Shown piece after piece: positions 56,312 to 64,000 of a stretch of 64,000 nt of DNA. Both the position numbers and the translations under genes were made by a program. This DNA comes from Hordeum vulgare subsp. vulgare (taxonomy: Eukaryota > Streptophyta > Magnoliopsida > Poales > Poaceae). The notes below the pieces were generated by a model. It was not told where the DNA came from. It did not search any database and saw nothing but the letters and a program-made list of their open reading frames with translations. The stretch spans positions 437,501,529-437,565,528 of the forward strand of contig NC_058522.1 of the NCBI RefSeq assembly GCF_904849725.1. The letters are read 5' to 3'. Numbering within the stretch: the first letter of the stretch is position 1; each line of letters starts with the position of its first letter.

Positions 56312-59300
56312 CTAGAAAAGTTTTGGAGTCAGTTTACTTACCGAATCACATACCTCTTCGTTTTCGGAGTCTGAAACATGGTGATAAATATCCCTTATGT
56401 ACTCCTCCGGAGTTATGGTATTGATAATATTGCTTTCAACATTTATGGGCGTACCTCAGATATAATGCTTGATTCTCTGCCCATTTACCACTCTTGGAAA
56501 ATTACCTTCCGTGTTGTTGATCTTGATGGCACCGGAATGATATACTTCCTCAACAATGTAAGGACCTTCCCATTTAGAGAGAAGCTTGCCTGCGAAAAAT
56601 CATAAACGAGAATTATATAGCAAGACATAATCATCTACATTGAACTCGCGTTTTTGTATACTTTTATCATGCCACATCTTAACCTTTTCTTTGAACAACT
56701 TGGCATTTTCATATGCCTGAGCTCTCCATTCATCAAGTGAGCTAATATCAAATAACCTCTTCTCACCAGCAAGTTTGAAATCAAAGTTTAGCTCTTTGAT
56801 TGCCCAATAAGCCTAGTGCTCTAGCTCAAGAGGTAAATGACATGCTTTGCCGTAAACCATTTTGTACGGAGACATGCCCATGGGATTCTTATAGGCAGTT
56901 CTATAAGCCCACAGTGCATCATCGAGCTTCTTAGACCAATTCTTTCTAGACCTATTAACAGTCTTTTGCAGAATTAGTTTAATATCTCTATTGCTTAGCT
57001 CTACTTGACCACTGGACTGAGGATGATAGGGAGATGCAATTCTATGGTTGACATCGTACTTAGCAAGCGTTTTACGGGAAGCACCATGAATAAAATGTGA
57101 ACCACCATCAGTCATTAGATATCTAGGGACTTCAAATCTAGGGAAAATAACTTCTTTAAGCATCCTGATAGAGGTGTTGTGATCAGCACTAGTAGTTGGG
57201 ATAGCTTCTACCCACTTAGTAACGTAATCAACAACAACTAGGATATGAGTATACCCGTTGGATTTTGGAAAAGGTCCCATATAATCAAAGCCCCAAACAT
57301 AAAATGGTTCAATGACAAGTGAATAATTCATTGGCATTTCCTGACGTTTACTGATATGACCTATTCTTTGACATTCGTCACAAGACAAGACAAACTTACG
57401 GGCATCCTTGAAGAGAGTGGGCCAATAGAAACCTGATTGCAATACCTTGTGTGCAGTTCTATCTCCCGCATGGTGTCCTCCATAAGCCTCGGAGTGACAC
57501 TTCTGTAGGATTTGTCCCTGTTCATGTTCAGGTACACAATGTCTAATAACACCATCTACTCCTTCCTTATAAAGGTTAGGAGCATCCCAAAAGTAATGTC
57601 TCAAATCAAAGAAGAATTTCTTCTTTTGCTGGTATGTGAAACTAGGTGGTATATATTTGGCAACGATATAATTTGCATAATCAGCATACCACGGTGCACT
57701 ACGTGAAGTATTGATGGCATTCAATTGCTCATCAGGAAAGCTATCATCAATAGGTTGTGGGTCATCAAGAACATTCTCCAATCTGGACAAGTTATCTGCT
57801 ACGGGGTTCTCAGCACCCTTCGAGTCGACAACATGCAAATCAAATTCTTGTAGCAAGAGAACCCATATGATGAGTCTAGGTTTAGCGTCTTTCTTCCCCA
57901 TGAGGTACTTAATAGCAGCGTGATCAGTGTGAATAGTGACTTTGGAATCAACAATATAAGATCTGAACTTTTCATATGCAAACACGACTGCTAAAAATTC
58001 CTTTTCAGTAGTAGCATAGTTTCTTTGGGCAGTGTCTAGAGTTTTACTAGCATAGTGAATAACATTCAACTTATTATCAACTCTTTGTCCTAGGACAGCG
58101 CCAACAGCATAATCACTAGCATCACACATGATTTCAAAAGGTAAGTTCCAATCAGGTGGTTGAACAATAGGCGCAGTTATCAAAGCCTTCTTAAGTATTT
58201 CGAAGGCTTCCTCACAATCATCGTGAAAAACAAAAGGAATATCCTTTTGCAAGAGGTTGGTAAGAGGCCTAGAAATCTTAGAGAAGTCCTTAATGAACCT
58301 TCTATAGAAACCAACATGACCAAGGAAACTTCTTATACCTTTGATATCTATGGGGCATGGCATTTTCTCGATTGCATCAACCTTAGCCTTATCGACTTCA
58401 ATACCTCTTTCAGAAACTTTATGTCCTAAGACGATGCCTTCATTAACCATAAAGTGGCACTTCTCCCAACTCAAGACAAGATTGGTGTCTTTACATCTCT
58501 GCAAGACTTGATCAAGGTTGCTGAGGCAATCATCAAAAGAAGACCCGTAAATGGAGAAGTCATCCATGAAAACCTCAACAATCTTTTCACAAAAGTCAGA
58601 GAATATAACCATCATACATATTTGAAAGGTGGCAGGTGCATTACATAAGCCAAAAGGCATACGTCTGTAAGCAAAGGTACCGAAAAGGCAGGTGAAAGTG
58701 GTTTTCTCCTAATCAGATTGTGCAACTGGTATTTGGGAGAAACCAGAGTAACCATCTAGAAAGCAGAAGTGTGTGTGTTTAGACAGTCTTTCTAGCATTT
58801 GGTCGATAAATGGCAAAGGGTAATGATCTATCCTAGTGTCTTTATTCAATTTCCTAAAATCGATCACCATCCTATAGCCAGTAATAATCCTCTGTGGGGT
58901 CAATTCATCCTTATCATTAGGGACAACGGTAATACCTCCCTTTGTAGGGACGCAATGCTCCAGACTCACCCAATCACTATGAGCAACAGGATAGATAATA
59001 CAAGCTTCTAGTATCTTTAGTATTTCTTTTCTTACTACCTCTTTCATCTTAGGATTTAATCTCCGTTGATGATCGACAACTGGTTTGGAATCAGGATCAG
59101 TTTTAATCTTGTGCTGGCATAGAGTGGGACTAATGCCCTTAAGATCATCAAGAGTATATCCAATAGCAGCACGGTGCTTCCTCAGAGTTTTTAATAACTT
59201 CTTTTCTTCATGCTCTGAGAGGCTAGCACTAATAATAACAGGATATATCTCTTTTTCATCAAGATAAGCATACTTAAGAGTATCAGGCAACTGTTTAAGC

Positions 59301-60316
59301 TCGAACACAGGATCACCCTTTGGTGGGGGTGGATCTCCAAGCAGTTCAACAGGCAAATTATTCTTAAGGATAGGATATTGTTCAAAGATAACTCTATCTA
59401 TCTCATCCCTTTCATCCATATGCATATCATTTTCATGCTCAAGCAAGTATTGCTCTAAAGGATCAGTAGGAGGCACACCAATAGAAGCTAGGGCAATAGT
59501 TTCATCCTTACTAGGCAACTCTTTTTCATGAGGTTGTCTACCAAACTTGGAGAAATCAAACTCATGTGACACACCTTCAAAGCCAATAGTGACAATTTGC
59601 TTCTCATAGTCAATATAAGCGTTGACAGTATTAAGGAAAGGTCTGCCAAATATGATGGGACAAAAGCTATCTTGTGTGGTAGCAAGAACGAGGAAATCAG
59701 CAGGATACTTCGTTTTACCACACAAGACTTCAACATCTCTAACAATTCCCGAAGGGCAGATAGTATCTCTATTGGCAAGCTGAATAGTGACATCAATGGG
59801 TTCTATCTCGACAGGTGCAATCTCGTCTTTGATTTCATCATATAAGGATCGAGGTATTGCACTAACACTAGCACCCATATCACATAGACCATGATAACAA
59901 CGATCTCCTATCTTAACAGAAACAACAGGCGTGCCAACAATAGGCCTATGTTTGTCTCTAGCATGAGGTTTAGCAATTCTAGCAGCATCTTCACAGAAGT
60001 GAATATCATGGCCCTGGACATTGTAGGATAGAAGATATTTGATAATAGCAATGCTAGGTTTAACTCTAATTTGCTCACGGGGTGTAGGTGTTCTAATGTA
60101 GCCCCTACGTATCACAGTTGAAACTTTAGAATGATCCTTTATCCTAACAGGGAAAGGTGGTTTCTTAATGTAAGCACTAGGAACAATAGGATCATTATAG
60201 GCAATGACTTTCTCTTCAACTGGATTGGGTTTAATTACATTGACTTCTAAGGGAAGATGATATTTAAACCAGTTCTCGTTGGGGAGATTGATATGAGCAG
60301 CGAATGATACACACAA
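56312..60316 (-). pseudogene. A2 Pol: protease, RT, RNase H, integrase
   Basis: One frame runs about 1335 codons with four stops: TAG 58711-58709, TAG 56815-56813, TGA 56602-56600 and TGA 56458-56456. Protease: CDMGASVSAIP and [53 protein letters not shown] and the active site [10 protein letters not shown]. RNase [32 protein letters not shown] and VADNLSRLE, all acidic residues kept. Integrase: H-x-H-x-C-x-x-C finger (HSEAYGGHH...CDECQ), [16 protein letters not shown] and GQVELSNRD (D, D, E kept). The C-terminal part after 56813 is readable to TAG 56314-56312. Upstream, the frame opens just after a stop near 60337, so it joins gag by fusion or frameshift. Confidence 0.92.
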
Positions 60317-60423
60317 TGAAGCTACTATCTCAAGTCAAGTCCATACTTAGCGCTAAAATCACAAAAAGTATTTGTTTCAACAAAGGATTTAACGCAATAA
60401 AACTTGAAATTCATACCTGACTA

Positions 60424-61084
60424 CATACCTTCATCAAGCTCCCAATCTTCAGAGCTGTGTTTAATTCTTTCCAATAAATTCCATTTGAAGTCAATATCTC
60501 TCTTCATAAAAGAACCGCTAGAAGAAGTGTAAAGCATGGTGCGATCATCATGAGAAAGACGAGCATAGAAGTTTTGAATGATAATTTCTCTCTAGAGCTC
60601 ATGGTTGGGGCATGAATATAACATTGATTTAAGCCTCCCCCAAGCTTGAGAGATGCTTTCTCTGTCACGAGGCCAAAAATTATAAATATAATTCCGATCA
60701 CGATGTACTAGATGCATAGGATAAAACTTTTGATGAAATTCCAATTTCAACCGGTTGTAGTTCCATGATCCAGTATCATCACATAGCCTATACCATGTCA
60801 ATGATTTATCCCTCAAAGATAAGGGAAAGACCTTCTTCTTGAACTCATCCTCGGGCAAACCTGCAAGCTTAAATAAACCACAACTTCATCTACATAAATT
60901 AGATGCAAGTCGGGATGTGATGTTCCATCTCCTGTAAAAGGATTAGCCAGCAGTTTCTCAAGCATACCCGAAGGAAATTCATAGCAAACATTTTCAGTAG
61001 GTGCAGCAGGTTGAGGAGCAACTCCTTGTTCTTCCGTTCGAGGTGAAAATACCTGAACAAGCTCCTCAAAGGATTAGTTTCCAT
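60424..61084 (-). pseudogene. A2 Gag, short and frameshifted
   Basis: The pieces are FSPRTEEQGVAPQPAA and EFPSGMLEKLLANPFTGDG in one frame. After a shift near 60868 the core is EDEFKKKVFPLSLRDKSLTWY, ISQAWGRLKSM and SCPNHEL, then a stop near 60594, then continuing remnants to about 60424. The core corresponds to the plant retrotransposon Gag domain. The QAWGRL codons contain AAGCTTGGGGGAG (60647-60635), as in A1's gag. Confidence 0.75.
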
Positions 61085-61160
61085 AGTGACAAGTGACAAT
61101 AAATTTTGGCACACTATATAAATGTTTCCTTACCAAATTCCACTTACCAAAGGCGCTTCA

Positions 61161-61179
61161 CTCCCCGACAACGGCGCCT
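61161..61179 (-). promoter_or_regulatory. A2 primer-binding site (tRNA-Asp type)
   Basis: On minus AGGCGCCGTTGTCGGGGAG starts 11 nt after the 5' LTR. It is close to the A1 site and the Athila TGGCGCCGTTGCCGGGGA. Confidence 0.78.
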
Positions 61180-61190
61180 GAAAAGAGTCT

Positions 61191-62704
61191 TGATGACCCA
61201 CAAGTATAGGGGATCTATCATAGTCCTTTTTATAAGTAAGAGTGTCGAACCCAACGAGGAGCAGAAGGATCAGACAAGTGGTTTTCAGCAAGGTAATCTC
61301 TGCAAGCACTGAAATTATCGGTAACAAGTAGTTGTGTGACAAGATGATTCGTAGCAAGTAGCAAGTAACAACGGTAACAAAGGTGCAACAAAGTGGAGCA
61401 ATCCCTTTTTAGCAAGGGACAAGCCTGGATAAACTCTTATAGGAGGTAAAACGCTCCCGAGGACACATGGGAATTTCTATCAAGCTAGTTTTCATCATGT
61501 TCATATGATTTGCGTTTGCTACTTTGATAGTTTGATATGTGGGTGGACCGATGCTTGGGTACTGCCCTTACTTGGACAATCATCCCACTTATGATTAACC
61601 CCTCTCGCAAGCATCCACAACTACGAAAGAAGAATTAAGACAAAGTCTAACCATAGCATTAAACTAGTGGATCCAAATCAGCCCCTTACGAAGCAACGCA
61701 TAAATTAGGGTTTAAGCTTCTGTCACTCTAGCAACCCATCATCTACTTACTACTTCCCAATGCCTTCCTCTGGGCCCAAATAATGGTGAAGTGTTATGTA
61801 GTCGACGTTCACAAAACATCACTAGAGGAGAGACAACATACAACACATCAAAATATCGAACGAATACCAAATTCACATGACTACTTATAGCATGACTTAT
61901 CCCATGTCCTTAGGAACAAAAGTGACTACTCACAAAGCATAATCATATTCATGACCAGAGAGGTAATGACTAGCATCAAAGATCTGAACATATAATCTTC
62001 CATCAAGTAATCCAACTAGCATCAACTACAAAGAGTAATTAACACTACTAGCAACCTTACAAGTACCAATCGGAGTCACGAGACGGAGATTGGTTACAAG
62101 AGATGAACTAGGGTTTGGAGATGAGATGGTGTTGATGAAGATGTTGATGGTGATGAGTCCCCTCCAATGATAGGAGTGTTGGTGATGATGATGGCGACGA
62201 TTTCCACCAAGTTTCCCCGACAGGACGACCCTGCCGGAGCTCTAGATTGGTTCTGCTCAAGTTCCGCCTCGTGGCGGCGGCTATTCCTCCCGAAAGCCTC
62301 CTCCTAATTTTTTTCGGAACGAAACCCTCCTTATAGCAAAAGAGGGGGGCCAGAGGGCCAGCAGGGAGCTCACAAGCCCCCTAGGCGCGACCAGGGGGGT
62401 AGCCTGCGCCTAGCAGGCTTGTGGCCTCCTGCTGGCGCCCCTCTGGTACTTCTTTGGCCCAGTATTTTTTATAAATTCCAAAATAAATCCAAGTTGATTT
62501 TCACGGCTTTTGGAGTTGCGTAGAATATGTGTCTCAAACTTGCTCCCTTTTCTGGCTAGAATTCCAGCTGCCGGCATTCTCCCTCTTCATGTAAACCTTG
62601 CAAAATAAGAGAGAAAAGGCATAAGTATTGTACCATGAAGTGTAATAACAGCCCGAAAAGTGATAAATATCTACATGAAAGCATGATGCGAAATGGATGT
62701 ATCA
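61191..62704 (-). mobile_element. A2 5' LTR
   Basis: 1514 bp. The minus reading starts TGATACATCC and ends TCATCA. A CTATAAGG box lies at about 62329-62336, likely the core promoter. Confidence 0.9.
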
Positions 62705-62958
62705 GACCTCGCTGAGGTAGTAGATAGGGCGTTGCACTAACAGTACCTTACCCTCCTCCTTGCGCTCAACTACCAGCACTACACTAACCACGCGAGTGGT
62801 TGCTGCAATCTATATGAGTATGGGTTCCCTTTCAGCCGGCGCTGCCAAGATTGGCAGGCTCGAGATGACCCACTTAGGGTCGCGGAAGGCTTCGTCCGCC
62901 TGGTCGTTCCACTCTGTCGTGGTTTTGTCACGGCAGATGTCCTCGTGAAAGGACTTAG
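62705..62958 (-). pseudogene. T1 RT/RNase H connection fragment
   Basis: On minus: TTEWNDQADEAFRDPKWVISS, a stop at the end of AEREPILI, then VSVVLVVERKEEGKVLLVQ and RPIYYLSEV, the start of RNase H as in Tat elements. It joins the frame at 52553 once A2 is removed and is cut at 62959 by T2. Confidence 0.8.
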
Positions 62959-63423
62959 TGTTGGAGCCATGGCACCTTGGAGGCGACTCAAAGGGGTTAT
63001 GCGAGAGCGAGACAGAGATTTACCCAGGTTCGGCCCCTCGTGAGGAGGTAAAGGCCTACGTCCTGCTTGGAGTTTGTATTGATGATGTTTCGATTACAAG
63101 GGGGCGTAACTCGCCTGACCTAGCACTCGATGATTTCTAACCTACCCTCTCCTTCCCTGGGACTCGCCTTTATATACAGGTCGAGTCCTTAGGGTTTACA
63201 AGAGTCCTTTCCTTTACATAAATCGTGATTCTTCCGATCTCTAAGTCGCCATCTTTCCAAGACTTGGAGATCTTCCCTACAATGGACTTCTCCCGAAGGT
63301 CCTGAACCGCCATACGACTCCCGGCCTCGCTGGGCCAAGGCCGGAACCACTTGGAGATGAGTCACCAGCTTGGGTGGCCCGGCCCAACTAGGGCGGGTTA
63401 CCCAACAGATAATATCCCCAACA
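62959..63423 (-). mobile_element. T2 3' LTR
   Basis: 465 bp. The minus strand starts TGTTGGGGATATTATC and ends GGCTCCAACA. CTGGGGCCTAA, just upstream on the minus strand, is the likely polypurine tract. TACCCAGGTTC at 63021-63031 is also present in the T1 LTR (17794-17804). Confidence 0.8.
63168..63177 (-). promoter_or_regulatory. TATA box of the T2 LTR
   Basis: GTATATAAAG on minus, the likely LTR core promoter. Confidence 0.6.
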
Positions 63424-63721
63424 TTAGGCCCCAGATTGACTTCAATTTTTTCACACCAATATCCTCACCTAGTTAGGGGCGATTCATCTCACTCTTTTAC
63501 GCACCATGCACTTAAACCGCCATCTGTTGCAGAAAACTCAAGTCGCCAAACCACTTCTTGTCGGCGCCTTCTTTTCCCTTTAATCTCAGAAGAGATGATG
63601 ACGTAATCTCCAACGGATCCTTCGGTATCGCTATCCCGAAAATTTTGGGGCGCCATCATGGCGTATCTTTATCTTTCTTGGGAGTTCCCGCTCGTGGCGC
63701 CTCGATCCCAGCGCCTGACCT

Positions 63722-63730
63722 GATAAATAG
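63722..63730 (+). promoter_or_regulatory. TATA-like box of a T2 antisense gene
   Basis: GATAAATAG on the strand opposite to T2, followed by a C-rich leader. The position corresponds to TTTAAAT at 44990 in T1. Confidence 0.35.
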
Positions 63731-63806
63731 GCGGGAGGAGGGGACATGGCACATTTCCACCTACCCATCTTGTCGCCCTCTTCTTCCTCACCGTCGCACC
63801 GAGAGC

Positions 63807-63978
63807 CTCGTCGCCACCCGAGAGTTTCGTCGCCGCCCGAGCACTTCGTCGCCGCCCGAAAACTTCGTCGCCGCCAGAAAGCTTCGCCATCGTCCGAGCA
63901 CTTCGTCGCCGCCCGAGAGCCTCGCCGCCGTTTTGAGAACTTCATCGCCGTCCGAGATCTTCGCCGCCGTCCGGGAGC
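63807..63978 (+). repeat. 19-bp minisatellite
   Basis: Nine copies of a CTTCGTCGCCGCCCGAGAG-like unit start at 63807, 63826, 63845, 63864, 63883, 63902, 63921, 63941 and 63960. Because 19 is not a multiple of three, each copy is read in a different frame. Confidence 0.88.
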
Positions 63979-64000
63979 TGCTGAACGTGTGACGCTCGCC

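Larger units (their letters stand above)
52554..62704 (-). mobile_element. A2: Athila-like Gypsy element with nearly whole pol
   Basis: The LTRs are 52554-54074 and 61191-62704 (on plus, TGATGACCC...TATCA). On the minus strand the order is primer-binding site, short damaged gag, pol (protease, RT, RNase H, integrase), a small accessory ORF, an untranslated region, polypurine tract and 3' LTR. The flanks are GATCT (52549-52553) and GACCT (62705-62709), a 5-bp duplication with one change. Removing A2 rejoins T1's RT and RNase H frame (YYLSEV with LSAYKQN). The LTRs differ at roughly 5 percent in the first 245 bp by hand count. Confidence 0.92.
17683..62958 (-). mobile_element. T1: Tat-lineage LTR retrotransposon split by nested insertions
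   Basis: T1 runs right to left. Its visible pieces are an RT/RNase H connection (62958-62705), RNase H (52553-51790), integrase (51319-49763), an antisense extra gene (45168-49038 on plus), 44661-45167 with 18743-18789, and the 3' LTR 17683-18742. The pieces join exactly when A1 (18790-44655, GGCCT duplicated) and A2 (52554-62704, GATCT/GACCT) are removed. A LINE fragment (about 51320-51785) and T2 (from 62959) also interrupt it. Dual RNase H domains plus an antisense ORF between integrase and the 3' LTR are features of Tat elements. The 5' LTR, gag and most of RT lie beyond the window. Confidence 0.8.
62959..64000 (-). mobile_element. T2: second Tat-like element, 3' part only
   Basis: Begins with a TGTTGG...CCAACA LTR. 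The internal sequence to the right has a minus-strand purine tract, a plus-strand TATA-like box and a GC-rich leader, like T1's antisense gene region. The rest lies beyond the window. CTTAG at 62954-62958 is the candidate left target duplication. Confidence 0.7.

Noticed and set aside
63807..63978. Possible CRISPR-like array
   Set aside because: The units are contiguous 19-bp repeats with no spacers, in a plant retroelement.

Overview
This window looks like intergenic DNA from a large grass genome, most likely Triticeae (wheat, barley, rye or Aegilops). The grounds are the TGGCGCCGTTG-type and TGGTATCAGAGCC-type primer-binding sites, LTR families with 1.5 kb and 4 kb LTRs, a CTCCCTCC-type Stowaway MITE, a CACTA end with CCCTAGTAGTG, and grass LINE relics. 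I see no intact host gene, tRNA, rRNA, organellar insert or CRISPR array. Nearly everything is transposon, mostly as nested insertions. Family names were judged by eye from motifs, without any database search.

Layout. 1-3253 is the right part of a long LTR (Tekay-like). It sits in the remains of a CACTA transposon (3254-6926) that carries a broken four-exon B3-domain-like gene fragment on the minus strand. 6927-17682 is old, AT-rich, mostly anonymous DNA with MITEs, a decayed LINE, foldback-like T-rich/A-rich arrays and one gene-like island (17041-17590).

From 17683 to the end is one nested stack. The host is a minus-strand Tat-lineage element (T1) whose 3' LTR is 17683-18742. T1 is split by three insertions: a plus-strand Athila-like element A1 (18790-44655, 5-bp target duplication GGCCT on both sides); a minus-strand Athila-like element A2 (52554-62704, nearly complete pol, target duplication GATCT/GACCT); and a second Tat-like element T2 (62959 to beyond the window). 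A1 is itself interrupted by a chromovirus-like element C1 with 4-kb LTRs (30084-42379, target duplication AAGGG). After C1 landed, a 4.0-kb block covering A1's second ORF and the first kilobase of C1's LTR was duplicated in tandem (23097 to about 31129).

How the parts work together. A1 encodes only Gag-protease and an Athila-type extra ORF, with no reverse transcriptase or integrase visible. A2 encodes protease, RT, RNase H and integrase with catalytic residues kept and four nonsense codons. Both have the same type of primer-binding site and the same 13-nt purine tract AAGCTTGGGGGAG. T1 carries an antisense, multi-exon gene with its own TATA-like promoter, and T2 shows the start of a similar layout.

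The most interesting structural signal is a small perfect hairpin placed just before, or abutting, the purine tract. It is found in A1, A2 and C1. In A1 and A2 it recurs directly after the accessory ORF, and the A1/A2 stems differ by a compensatory base-pair change.
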